From contig NZ_CP150290.1 of assembly GCF_038051995.1 (NCBI RefSeq), positions 5,384,001 through 5,448,000 on the forward strand: DNA of 64,000 nucleotides, read 5' to 3'. Below, piece by piece: positions 43,366-51,538 of the stretch (its first letter is position 1; each line of letters begins with the position of its first letter). Source of the stretch: Paenibacillus sp. FSL H8-0537. GTDB lineage: Bacteria > Bacillota > Bacilli > Paenibacillales > Paenibacillaceae. Position numbers and translations under genes: made by a program. The notes under the pieces were generated by a model. The model searched no databases, had not been told where the DNA came from, and saw nothing but the letters and a program-made list of their open reading frames with translations.

Positions 43366-43893
43366 CTATACATTCAATCTTTTTCTAATCATTCTGATTT
43401 GGCCCCTATGATTGATTTCATCTTCAAATACATGAAACCACATAAAATAACGGTTAGCTTGTTTGTTGTACCAAAATTGCTCCTCGACATATAGCCAGTC
43501 ATCATCAACTGATTTCAAAAAATCCAGCGTTCTATTTCTTACTTGCTCCATTTGGGTAAGATAAAATATTAAGTCATTCCCTTTTATCTTTTCTTGTCCT
43601 TCTTTACCTAAATCAAGTGCAGGACCCCAAACTCTAATTTCTTCTTCAGTTAACTCTCTATTTTCAAATGTATCTACCTGATAAGCATATTCAACAGCTG
43701 CAAAGTGCAATAATAAAGCACCAATTGAATTGCTTTCAGAATCCAGTAAAAAATCAAGCTGGTCCTTCGACAAATCTTTCACTGCCTCTAGTGTAGTAAA
43801 TCTTGCATAATTCATCATGGAAATCAGTCGACTGATCTGAGGAGAATATCCAGGAATATCGGTAATTAAGTATATATTGTCCAAGTTCATCAT
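43366..43893 (-). CDS. DinB family protein (DUF664-like)
   Basis: 175 residues, ATG at 43893 after GGAGGAG. Four-helix DinB fold with SIGALLLHFAAVEYAYQVDT (first histidine) and FMWFHVFEDEINHRGQIRMI (HxxxDEINHRGQ, the C-terminal metal pair). Complete, unlike its truncated neighbour. Putative metal-dependent transferase or hydrolase, substrate unknown. Confidence 0.87.
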   Translation of the reverse strand: MMNLDNIYLITDIPGYSPQISRLISMMNYARFTTLEAVKDLSKDQLDFLLDSESNSIGALLLHFAAVEYAYQVDTFENRELTEEEIRVWGPALDLGKEGQEKIKGNDLIFYLTQMEQVRNRTLDFLKSVDDDWLYVEEQFWYNKQANRYFMWFHVFEDEINHRGQIRMIRKRLNV

Positions 43894-43981
43894 TGTGTGC
43901 TCCTCCAGATTTTCATTTTAATTTCACCTAACACTCTATGCTGGGCGAAGTTAACAGCTTCTGTGGCTACCCAATACGTTC

Positions 43982-44470
43982 TCATGGCTTTCCAAACTTA
44001 TGTTTTAAATAGTATTTCAGTCCTGCTCGATCAACATCTGAAAATTGTCGCGGGTCATTTTTCATTAGTTGATAAATATCATCAATAGCTTCCCATCGAA
44101 TATGTAAGGTTTCATCTCCTTCAGCTAATAATTGCCCCTCTGCTCTACAAATAAAGTACATTCCTATTGAGTCAACAGGTCCCTTAATGGTCTGATACAC
44201 ACAATAGGGCTCTAAGCATTCCACTTCAAATTCAGAATTAATGCCAACTGTGTCAATACGCTTTTCACTGCCTTCTACTTCTGTAACGATCAAACCTGTT
44301 TCTTCAAGTACCTCTCGTTTTAATCCATCTAATATAGATTCATAGGGTTCCAATCTTCCGCCAGGCAGTTCTATAGCTTCTTCATTTTTCTTATTACGAA
44401 CTTGGACAATAATTTCAGTACCATTATTACGTTTTCTCTCAATAAATGCTCTTGCATTAACATAAAACAT
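43982..44470 (-). CDS. Nudix hydrolase
   Basis: Predicted nucleoside-diphosphate-X hydrolase of 162 residues. The Nudix box is complete: GGRLEPYESILDGLKREVLE followed by ETG (G-x5-E-x7-RE-x-x-E-E-x-G), preceded by RNKKNEEAIELPGG. ATG at 44470 with GAGGTGA upstream. Substrate class cannot be read from sequence; the C-terminal DIYQLMKNDPRQFSDVDRAG resembles housekeeping or mutT-like members in Bacillales. Confidence 0.92.
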   Translation of the reverse strand: MFYVNARAFIERKRNNGTEIIVQVRNKKNEEAIELPGGRLEPYESILDGLKREVLEETGLIVTEVEGSEKRIDTVGINSEFEVECLEPYCVYQTIKGPVDSIGMYFICRAEGQLLAEGDETLHIRWEAIDDIYQLMKNDPRQFSDVDRAGLKYYLKHKFGKP

Positions 44471-44514
44471 ACCGTTGTCACCTCATAATTATAATTCTCC
44501 CAAACACCAAACGA

Positions 44515-45555
44515 TTATTCCGATTCTAATATACTTTTTATAAAGTCGGTTTTTGCCTCCGTATAAGCTTCTCTGTCTTCTCTGTTTTCTTCTGCTAACT
44601 TTCTTTTCAGTTCGGCATATTGCTCAGCCAAATTAGGCTGTTCACGAAGTTTATTTCTGAATTTAATTTGTTGTCCCCAATGCTCTTCGTCCTCTAGCAT
44701 CAAATGAAGATGACATTCTCTTCTATCATTTTTAACTTTGACAAAAAATCTTCTCCACTCATGTCCATCCAGTTCATATGGAACATAACTCCAATTATTA
44801 GCTTTTAAACTTTCAATGATCTCTTCTAAATCATTATAGGACTTGATTTTTGCCATCATATCAATAATTGGTTTGGCTGGGAGATTGGGAATTGAAGTAC
44901 TACCAATATGTTCTATATCTCTCACTCCGAAAGGATAAAGAGTTTCTCTTAATCGCTTAACTTCTTGTGTCCCCTTTACTAACCAAGCGGGATCAGGGGT
45001 TTTAATCTCAACTGGTTCTGTGGCCCAAACTGGCCAGTTATTCGCTTGAACAGAAGATTGGATTTGAGCTATGTGATGCTGGTTATGCCATACAAATCTT
45101 TGAAGTGCGATATCTAATGTTACTTCCCCTAGCGCTTGAGTTTTCAAGGTTCGCCTGAAATCTTCCGTTCTTAAATGGTTAAGCAAAATCAGAAATCGTC
45201 TATGAAGTATTTCAATTAGTAGTATAGAGTCTTCAATAGGTATATTTTCATAGTCGCTTAATTGTGCCCATAAATCTTCCCGATAAGAGTTTCCCATCGG
45301 TCCATCTTCCGTTAGCGCCCTCTTAAATCTTAAGTAAGCATTCATATCATTATCAGCAAGATGATGAACGATTTGTTTTACTGTCCAGCCATCTTGGCGG
45401 TACGGAGTGTTGATTTGAGCAGGCTCCAAATCATTCAAAATCGTTCTTAACTTCTTTGTGATTTCTGGTATTTGATTGATTAGGAAAACGCGTTCTTCCT
45501 CTGTTGGATTCATTATCGCTTTAAACTGACCTATAGGAAACCGAATATTGTCCAT
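44515..45555 (-). CDS. Fusion of a BstA/YfiT-like DinB domain with a GrpB-family domain
   Basis: 346 residues with two domains. Residues about 1-170 resemble YfiT/BstA, the bacillithiol S-transferase: MDNIRFPIGQF opening, WTVKQIVHHLADNDMNAYLR and FVWHNQHHIAQIQSS provide the metal-binding histidines. Residues about 185-346 are a GrpB (nucleotidyltransferase-fold) domain: DIEHIGSTSIPNLPAKPIID, followed by HEWRRFFVKVKNDRRECHLH. Start ATG at 45555 behind GGAG. In other genomes these are usually separate proteins. The fusion suggests a two-step modification or detoxification, which is an inference. Confidence 0.87.
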   Translation of the reverse strand: MDNIRFPIGQFKAIMNPTEEERVFLINQIPEITKKLRTILNDLEPAQINTPYRQDGWTVKQIVHHLADNDMNAYLRFKRALTEDGPMGNSYREDLWAQLSDYENIPIEDSILLIEILHRRFLILLNHLRTEDFRRTLKTQALGEVTLDIALQRFVWHNQHHIAQIQSSVQANNWPVWATEPVEIKTPDPAWLVKGTQEVKRLRETLYPFGVRDIEHIGSTSIPNLPAKPIIDMMAKIKSYNDLEEIIESLKANNWSYVPYELDGHEWRRFFVKVKNDRRECHLHLMLEDEEHWGQQIKFRNKLREQPNLAEQYAELKRKLAEENREDREAYTEAKTDFIKSILESE

Positions 45556-45848
45556 TTCTCCATCAACTCTCCCATCAAGCTTTGTAATAATTACGCATCA
45601 TACTCAAGCACGCTTCACAAACTCTATTATATATTATTATACCGTTCTTCTACTCTAAAGGTAAAAAAAGCAAACAAAATGGATGTGATGTGGTATATTG
45701 TTATCGGCGAGGTAAATTATCCAAAAGCACCACAAATCCACACTTTTTTTCGTGAAATTCGCAGAAACCTAATACACCAGTTAATTCTGGATAAAGTGTT
45801 CTTTCATATAAAGTAGCATATATATATCAATATTAAGGGAGATAATCA

Positions 45849-46442
45849 GTGATAAGTTACTATGGAGAGCTTTGCACGAAAATGTATGAAAGTGATAAAT
45901 CATTAGCAGACGGCAAGGAGCTTGATTTTTATCTTTCTTTTGCTGACAGAAAAGATATTAGTGTACTTGAACCAATGTGTGGCAATGGAAGAATGTTGAT
46001 ACCCTTTATGCAACGTGATATACAAATAGAAGGATTCGATATTTCAGAAGATATGCTTAAGGTCTGTATAGAGAAAGGCAATATAAATAAGTTGGAACCC
46101 AAAGTGTATTATCAAAAGATTGAAGAGAGTTCAGATTGGATACAATTAGAAAAAAGATATATTAACAATGAATGGATTGTTATATCCAAAAAAGCTCAAT
46201 ATCATAAAGAGCAATCTACGCTCTTTACGAAGTTGAAATACCAGGTAGTTACAGAGGATAAAATCGAAAAGACAGAAATTATGGATTTTCCACTTCGCCT
46301 TTATGATGTTAAAGAGTTTGAAAATATACTTAAGACGAACGGTTTTCGTCATATTCAGTTGCATGAAGTGAAGGATGGATATGGTGAAGGAAACCATTTT
46401 CATGTGTTTGAGTGCTCCTTAACGGAACTCAACAACGAGTAA
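45849..46442 (+). CDS. SAM-dependent methyltransferase with an apparent internal deletion
   Basis: 197 residues; GTG start at 45849 after AAGGGAG. The N-terminal half is a class I methyltransferase: SVLEPMCGNGRMLIPF (SAM motif I) and IEGFDISEDMLKVC (motif II acidic residue). Residue about 80 onward jumps straight to SSDWIQLEKRYINNEWIVIS and later FPLRLYDVKEFENILKTNGF, sequence normally found after the motifs for strands 4 and 5. Roughly 60-70 residues seem to be missing in frame, so activity is doubtful. It may be a decaying gene. Confidence 0.7.
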   Translation: MISYYGELCTKMYESDKSLADGKELDFYLSFADRKDISVLEPMCGNGRMLIPFMQRDIQIEGFDISEDMLKVCIEKGNINKLEPKVYYQKIEESSDWIQLEKRYINNEWIVISKKAQYHKEQSTLFTKLKYQVVTEDKIEKTEIMDFPLRLYDVKEFENILKTNGFRHIQLHEVKDGYGEGNHFHVFECSLTELNNE

Positions 46443-46502
46443 ATGGAAATACTGAGGAGATGGCTTCGCCTACAGCGCATCCGCCGCGCTAGTTCTGAAA
46501 AT

Positions 46503-46562
46503 AAAAAAAACCGCTGAACAGTAAAATGTCCTTTACAAAGGGTACACTTTACAGCTCAGTGG
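46503..46562 (-). terminator. Terminator after the GH78 gene
   Basis: Long imperfect hairpin on the minus strand: CCACTGA.. pairs with TCAGCGG, with inner GTAAA/TTTAC and TGTACCC/GGACA pairs, followed by eight T. Confidence 0.7.
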
Positions 46563-46615
46563 CTGGTCATATGGCCTTTTAAAAATGGATCTTGAAGCAA
46601 GGAGAGCCTCCTCAG

Positions 46616-48184
46616 TTACATGCCTTCCCCATTCACAAAATACTTCCGAATAAAATAACTCGGCGTACAGCTCCAGGCGTGGCAATAACTGTTGACCAGA
46701 TTGCTGCCATAAGGCGAAAGACGCTTATCCGCCGGATTGTAAAGCTCCCAGAACGTGTCTGCTCCATCAGCTATCATCCCGCCCCAGTAGTTCCGCATTT
46801 GCTTGAATGCTTCCTCCCGTTTTCCGCACAGCACAAGTGCTTCAATAAAATGGTGATACAAATACGGAGTGGACATACCGATTTCCGGGTTTTCTTTTAT
46901 TAAACGCTCCAACAGCTCAGCGTTGGCTTGTTCATCTAGCACCTCCGCCAGCGCCATCCAAATTTGTGATGCCCAGGACACCTGCCTGCTTTCTCCGCTA
47001 ACAAAAAACTGGCGATCTGTGTCCCATAAAATGTCCATTGCCGCCGCTGATGCGCTTTCGATTGCAGATTGAATAAAAACCGAGCGATCTATATCGCCAA
47101 GTTCATTGGCAAGCAGCAAGCCCCGCTTTAGGTTATAGATAAGAGCAGCCTGTGCGCCAGCCTGCTTATTCAAATCATCATGCCAATCGAGGAAGCAATA
47201 CCATGTGTCATCATCCTGTACAATACCTTTAGCATTCAGCCGCTTCAAGGCAATTTCCATTTGTTCGACAGCTACCACCCATAGCTCCAGCAGCGTCTGA
47301 CGATCTTGTGTAGCTGAATAATAGTCATATAAAGTAGAAACAAAAAACAGCGAGTAGTCATACAGATAGATATCATCGATAAACGGCTGCGGCTTCTCAT
47401 ACAAACAAGCGCCTACCTGTCCATCCTCCAGCCTCATGCCCGCAAACAAATACAAGCAACGCTTCACCAAATCATTATTTTGAAACGTCTCATAATTCAC
47501 CAGCGCCTGCAACCGCAAATCACCGATCCACAGCCGTCTGTCACGTTTAGGCCCATCCTCAAATACAGTCTGCATACAATCCTGCAGCGTTTTTATGGCT
47601 ATGCGATCCATTTGCTGCAAATCTTCCGGAACATGAGCAGGCAACGGAGCTATTTGCAAAACGTTAGCCGAGGTCACCGTTTCACAATAGATTTCGGGAA
47701 AGCTAACATGGTAGCGAATTGAAGTTGCGAGCACAACTATTTTCATATATCTAAAGGTATACCTTCGAGGCAGCGTAACAACACCTGGAAGTACATCAAC
47801 ATGGATGATCTCCTCCTGCAGCCAGGAGCGACTGAGCCAGCCGCTATAATCCGCAAAATCCTCGCCAATTTCACAAGGCATTTCCCCAAAAATCAGCTTC
47901 AAACGGAGCGGTGCATCCGCGTTGCTGTCGATATTGCGTATTGAAAGCGTAACGTAGCCCACCTGATGATCTCCAAAATCGAGAGTAACGCTATCGCCTT
48001 GACGAAGCACCTTGCTACTGAACTCCTCCATTGTACCTGCTGGCTTCACTTCCCAGCCCTGAAAAGCCTGTTCATTGGCAAGAACCTCTACCTGCTGCTG
48101 CGGATACGTTTTGCTCCTGAACAACCTCGGAGTTAGCGCATTCGCTGTATCGACAAAAGCTTGATGAATGATCTTATTATTCAT
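46616..48184 (-). CDS. Cytoplasmic glycoside hydrolase family 78 (alpha-L-rhamnosidase-like)
   Basis: 522 residues from the ATG at 48184 (AAGGAG 9 nt upstream; frame open to 48232). No signal peptide, so it acts in the cytoplasm on imported sugar. A beta-sandwich N-terminal part (VTLDFGDHQVGYVTLSI) is followed by an (alpha/alpha)6 barrel with the GH78 hallmark EDGPKRDRRLWIGDLRLQAL, the catalytic-type acid in this motif, DTWYCFLDWHDDLNKQ, and GADTFWELYNPADKRLS with another acidic residue. It is the last gene of an operon with two sugar permeases and a binding protein. Rhamnoside hydrolysis is likely, but related unsaturated or rhamnose-like sugars are possible. Confidence 0.85.
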   Translation of the reverse strand: MNNKIIHQAFVDTANALTPRLFRSKTYPQQQVEVLANEQAFQGWEVKPAGTMEEFSSKVLRQGDSVTLDFGDHQVGYVTLSIRNIDSNADAPLRLKLIFGEMPCEIGEDFADYSGWLSRSWLQEEIIHVDVLPGVVTLPRRYTFRYMKIVVLATSIRYHVSFPEIYCETVTSANVLQIAPLPAHVPEDLQQMDRIAIKTLQDCMQTVFEDGPKRDRRLWIGDLRLQALVNYETFQNNDLVKRCLYLFAGMRLEDGQVGACLYEKPQPFIDDIYLYDYSLFFVSTLYDYYSATQDRQTLLELWVVAVEQMEIALKRLNAKGIVQDDDTWYCFLDWHDDLNKQAGAQAALIYNLKRGLLLANELGDIDRSVFIQSAIESASAAAMDILWDTDRQFFVSGESRQVSWASQIWMALAEVLDEQANAELLERLIKENPEIGMSTPYLYHHFIEALVLCGKREEAFKQMRNYWGGMIADGADTFWELYNPADKRLSPYGSNLVNSYCHAWSCTPSYFIRKYFVNGEGM

Positions 48185-48209
48185 TGTCGTTATCTCCTTT
48201 ATTTCTAGA

Positions 48210-48254
48210 CAAGCGTAAACGGCTGAAGCCATCCTGTGGCGGCAAAGGCCGTTA
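48210..48254. repeat. Degenerate relative of the first arm of the interspersed repeat
   Basis: CAAGCGTAAACGGCTGAAGC, then a GGC-rich core and GGCCGTTAC, forming a GTAAACGGC/GCCGTTAC hairpin. It resembles the GC-rich arm of the 99-bp repeat but lacks the second arm. It lies between the permease stop and the GH78 start, in the operon. Confidence 0.45.
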
Positions 48255-49085
48255 CCCTTTTACTGCTCCGACTGTCATGCCGCCAACAAAATATTTTTGC
48301 AGGAACAGAAACAAAATCAGCAATGGAAGCGCGCAAAGGAAGCAGGCTGCGAACAGCACATTCCATTGGGTCGGGTTTTGCTGATCGCCCAAAAAGCCCA
48401 GCATAGCAAGCGGCAGTGGCGAATCGCCCGCTCCCGAAATAAAGATCATATTGAAAAAATAGTCATTCCAAATCCATACGCCCTGCGTAATAATAACTGA
48501 CACCGTAACCGGAATAAGCAACGGAAATACAACGGACCAGAAACGACGGAATAGCCCCGCTCCATCGATATGTGCTGCCTCCTCCACCTCTTCTGGAACG
48601 CCGCTGCGAATAAAACCGGTGTATAGAAAGGTTGAAAAAGGAAGACTGCAAGTAATAAACATAAGAATCGGTGTGTATTGATTCGTTGGAATATGAAGCG
48701 CGTTAATCATTTGCACGACTGGGATCAGCACCATTTGAGCCGGAATGACAAGCCCCGAGAGAAAAAACAAATAAAGAAATTTACTCCATTTCGTCTTTAA
48801 CCTAGCCATTGGATACGATGCCATTGCGGCAAACAGTACAACAAAGATCACTGAGATTCCTGTTAAAATAACGCTGTTAAGCAACGCTTGCGGAAACAGC
48901 ATTCGTTCAAAGGCAACCCGATAGCTTTCAAATGAAATACTTTGAAACATATTTAGTGGATTAGTATTATTGCTAGGATCACGCAGCGAGGTCGACAACG
49001 CAATAATCAGTGGAATAAGATTTAGCGCCATAACGACGATGACAAGCAGCTGAACTAGCGTTTTTCGAGTAAGCTTGGCTAACAT
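48252..49085 (-). CDS. Carbohydrate ABC transporter permease (MalG/LacG type)
   Basis: Second membrane subunit of the CUT1-type sugar importer, 277 residues with six helices. The EAA loop is evident: EEVEEAAHIDGAGLFRRFWS, where the ATPase docks. Motifs NSVILTGISVIF and QKYFVGGMTVGAVKG at the C-terminus are typical of MalG-like permeases. ATG at 49085 overlaps the end of the upstream permease gene. It forms the channel with the 49085-49966 protein. No ATPase gene is nearby; Bacillales often use a shared MsmX-type ATPase. Confidence 0.95.
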   Translation of the reverse strand: MLAKLTRKTLVQLLVIVVMALNLIPLIIALSTSLRDPSNNTNPLNMFQSISFESYRVAFERMLFPQALLNSVILTGISVIFVVLFAAMASYPMARLKTKWSKFLYLFFLSGLVIPAQMVLIPVVQMINALHIPTNQYTPILMFITCSLPFSTFLYTGFIRSGVPEEVEEAAHIDGAGLFRRFWSVVFPLLIPVTVSVIITQGVWIWNDYFFNMIFISGAGDSPLPLAMLGFLGDQQNPTQWNVLFAACFLCALPLLILFLFLQKYFVGGMTVGAVKG

Positions 49086-49966
49086 TATGCTGACACCTCC
49101 CGTTTATTCATGCGTACAACGAACACCGCTGTAATGACAATAATAACGGCGAACGAAATAACGCCAAGCGCGGATGCCTTGCCGAACAACTGCTCGGTAA
49201 ACGCCATTTTGTAAATCGAGAAAATAAGTGTATTCGTCGCTGTTCCTGGTCCGCCATTCGTCATGATGAAGGGAAAATCGAACGCTTTAAGTCCATTGAT
49301 CAGGCTTAGCGTAACATTGATCGTAATTGCGGTAGCAAGCAACGGAATTTTCACATGCTGCAGCAGGCGCCACGGCCCACAGCCATCCATTTTTCCAGCC
49401 TCCAGCAAATCGTTAGGTACCGTCTGCAAGCCTGCCAGAAAGACGATCATTGTCGTACCTATATTTTTCCATATTTCAACCAAAATAATCGCATATAAGG
49501 CCGATGAATAATTACCTAGAAAGTTCAGGTTATCGTTGTTGATTCCGATTTTATCAAGAAAGGTAGAGATTAATCCGTAATCCGGCATATAGACGTAGCT
49601 CCATAGAAAGCCTACTACGATTGCACTGAACAACGTCGGAATATAAGCCAGCGAGCGATAAATCCCTTTGCCTCTAATTTTCATGTTTAGCAATAGCGCG
49701 AGCGCAAGTCCAATCAAATTTCCGAACACAACCGTGATCAGCGTATAGAGGAGTGTATTTTTTAAGGAAACGCCAAGAACATCGCCATTCAGCAGATCCT
49801 TGAAATTATTAAAGCCGATGTAGCTATAATCCTGTGAGAAGCCATTATAATCCGTTATACTGTATTGAAATAATCTGAGAATAGGGAAAATCCATAAAAT
49901 GATATAAAAAATGAGAGCCGGTATTGCAAATAAATACATCGACTTCTTCATTACAGTTGAGTTCAT
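49085..49966 (-). CDS. Carbohydrate ABC transporter permease (MalF/UgpA type)
   Basis: First membrane subunit of the sugar importer, 293 residues, six helices. Typical segments: FAIPALIFYIILWIFPIL (helix 1), FKDLLNGDVLGVSLKNTLLY, and the EAA-loop sequence PNDLLEAGKMDGCGPWRLLQ. The C-terminal helix ends FVVRMNKREVSA. ATG at 49966. It is 91 bp downstream of the binding-protein gene and overlaps the next permease, forming one transport operon. Confidence 0.95.
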   Translation of the reverse strand: MNSTVMKKSMYLFAIPALIFYIILWIFPILRLFQYSITDYNGFSQDYSYIGFNNFKDLLNGDVLGVSLKNTLLYTLITVVFGNLIGLALALLLNMKIRGKGIYRSLAYIPTLFSAIVVGFLWSYVYMPDYGLISTFLDKIGINNDNLNFLGNYSSALYAIILVEIWKNIGTTMIVFLAGLQTVPNDLLEAGKMDGCGPWRLLQHVKIPLLATAITINVTLSLINGLKAFDFPFIMTNGGPGTATNTLIFSIYKMAFTEQLFGKASALGVISFAVIIVITAVFVVRMNKREVSA

Positions 49967-50057
49967 ACTGCTCCATCCTTTCAGGCTATCTCCTTGACGC
50001 CATTCAGGGAAGGCTAAAGCCCTCCCCGTCAGGCACTATCTGTAGTCATGCCATTTC

Positions 50058-51407
50058 TTATTTATTTTTCCAAAGCTCCTTGAATTTGTCATCCATTGCT
50101 TTCGCCACTTCTTCTGGTGTCGTATTTTTACCGCCGATAATTTCGGAAAATTTCGACTGCATCACATCGGACACCCCTGCCGGCCACATTTGGTTGCTGA
50201 AGTAAACGGATTTGCCGTTTTTCTGATAGTTGTCATTAACCGACTTGAACAGTTCGTTGCTGAGCTCTACACCTTTGTATACACTGATCGAGCTATTCGA
50301 GTCTACGAATGCTTTAAACAGATCAGAATGCCCATCGAACAGGTAGTTCAGCACTTGCTTCGCATTGTCAAGATTTTGCGATTTCGCATTCAATGCGTAG
50401 CCTGCAGATGTCGATGCGGATACGTACAGCGGCTTGCCAGCTTCATTGCCTGGCAGCGATGCGAAGCCGCGAGTAAATTCAGCAGCTCCTTTAGCGCTCA
50501 TTGACGGATAATCCCAAGTTCCAGTGAAGGACATGGCAGCCTTTCCGTCAATAAACAACTGAGCAGCTTGGGCACTGCCTACACCAAGAGAGTTTTTAAC
50601 GACATAACCTTTATCGTACAGCTCTTTGTACATGGAAATGGTTTTGACCCACTTCGGATCGTTAAGCGATTTTTCGCCATTTTGCACCTTTACATCAAAG
50701 TCCATTTCATCTGGGTATACTACGTTAGCTGCGATCGGGTACATACCGAACTGGATGACCCATGGATCTTTATCACCAAGTGCAATCGGAGTAATGCCCG
50801 CATCCTTCAGCTTCTGGCACAGTTCAAGAAACGAAGGCCAGTCCTGTGGAAACTCCGAAACGCCAACCTGCTCCAGCATTTCCTTATTATAATAGACACC
50901 TAGAAAATCCAGCCCCTCTGCTACACCATAGGGCTTACCCTCGTAGGACATATCTTCCTTTGCTCCCTTGCCTATGTTATCCCAAAAGGCCAGATCAGAA
51001 AGGTCTGCCGCAAAGCCTGCCTTAGCAAAATCAATGACGCCGCCAGCCGCATTTTTCGGGAAAATCCAGAAAATATCAGGACCCTTGCCAGCTGCCAGCT
51101 TCGTCCGAACCGACGTATTATATTGATCATCCGGCAGCTTCTGAACCTCTAGCGTAATGTTAGGGAATTTCTCCTTCACCAGTCGCGGCAGTACATCAAG
51201 CTCAAAATCCTCACCATCGGTCGCTTTATTGCCGGACAGCATCATCGTTAAGGTGACTGGTTCCGAGGCATTGGTCTCTACCGCGGCAGTTCCACTACTC
51301 GCAGCCGGCTCCGTTGTTGCGCTTCCTCCGTTGTTGCTTCCACATGCGCTCAGCATGATTACTACGAGTACCAGCGCAGCAAGCCAAATTGTTTTTGCAC
51401 GTTCCAT
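50058..51407 (-). CDS. Sugar ABC transporter substrate-binding lipoprotein
   Basis: Extracellular sugar-binding protein of CUT1 type, 449 residues. Lipobox LSAC near residue 22 (MLSACGSNNGGS), then a Ser/Thr/Ala linker. Fold markers of the extracellular solute-binding protein family 1: GKGPDIFWIFPKNA, PYGVAEGLDFLGVYYNKEML, WPSFLELCQKLKDAGITPIA, and GKAAMSFTGTWDYPS. ATG at 51407 with GGGGGAAAT upstream. It heads the operon with two permeases and GH78. The promoter contains a two-site operator (51470-51503) shared with the GH3 gene. Ligand inferred to be a rhamnose-containing oligosaccharide. Confidence 0.94.
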   Translation of the reverse strand: MERAKTIWLAALVLVVIMLSACGSNNGGSATTEPAASSGTAAVETNASEPVTLTMMLSGNKATDGEDFELDVLPRLVKEKFPNITLEVQKLPDDQYNTSVRTKLAAGKGPDIFWIFPKNAAGGVIDFAKAGFAADLSDLAFWDNIGKGAKEDMSYEGKPYGVAEGLDFLGVYYNKEMLEQVGVSEFPQDWPSFLELCQKLKDAGITPIALGDKDPWVIQFGMYPIAANVVYPDEMDFDVKVQNGEKSLNDPKWVKTISMYKELYDKGYVVKNSLGVGSAQAAQLFIDGKAAMSFTGTWDYPSMSAKGAAEFTRGFASLPGNEAGKPLYVSASTSAGYALNAKSQNLDNAKQVLNYLFDGHSDLFKAFVDSNSSISVYKGVELSNELFKSVNDNYQKNGKSVYFSNQMWPAGVSDVMQSKFSEIIGGKNTTPEEVAKAMDDKFKELWKNK

Positions 51408-51456
51408 CGTATATTTCCCCCTGCTTCGTTATTGTCCTTGCCTTATGCACATTTTT

Positions 51457-51503
51457 ATAATAATGTGAGTTGCAGTATAATTGCTTTGGTAAAAATGGTG
51501 CAC
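51457..51503 (-). promoter_or_regulatory. Promoter of the sugar-uptake operon with paired operator sites
   Basis: Minus strand: GTGCAC (51498-51503) and CTGCAA (51470-51475), starts 28 bp apart, followed 13 bp later by the -10 TATTAT (51457-51462). The GH3 promoter at 59512-59558 has the same layout at exactly the same distances. There is no good -35, as expected for an activator-dependent promoter. Proposed target of the AraC-type response regulator at 53341. Confidence 0.65.
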
Positions 51504-51538
51504 TATTTTTAGAATAGACAAGCATGGAGGTTAAGTAT

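Noticed and set aside
39843..46442. Chromosomal integron cassette array
   Set aside because: Single-gene units suggested it, but I found no convincing paired RYYYAAC/GTTRRRY sites between genes and no integrase in the window.
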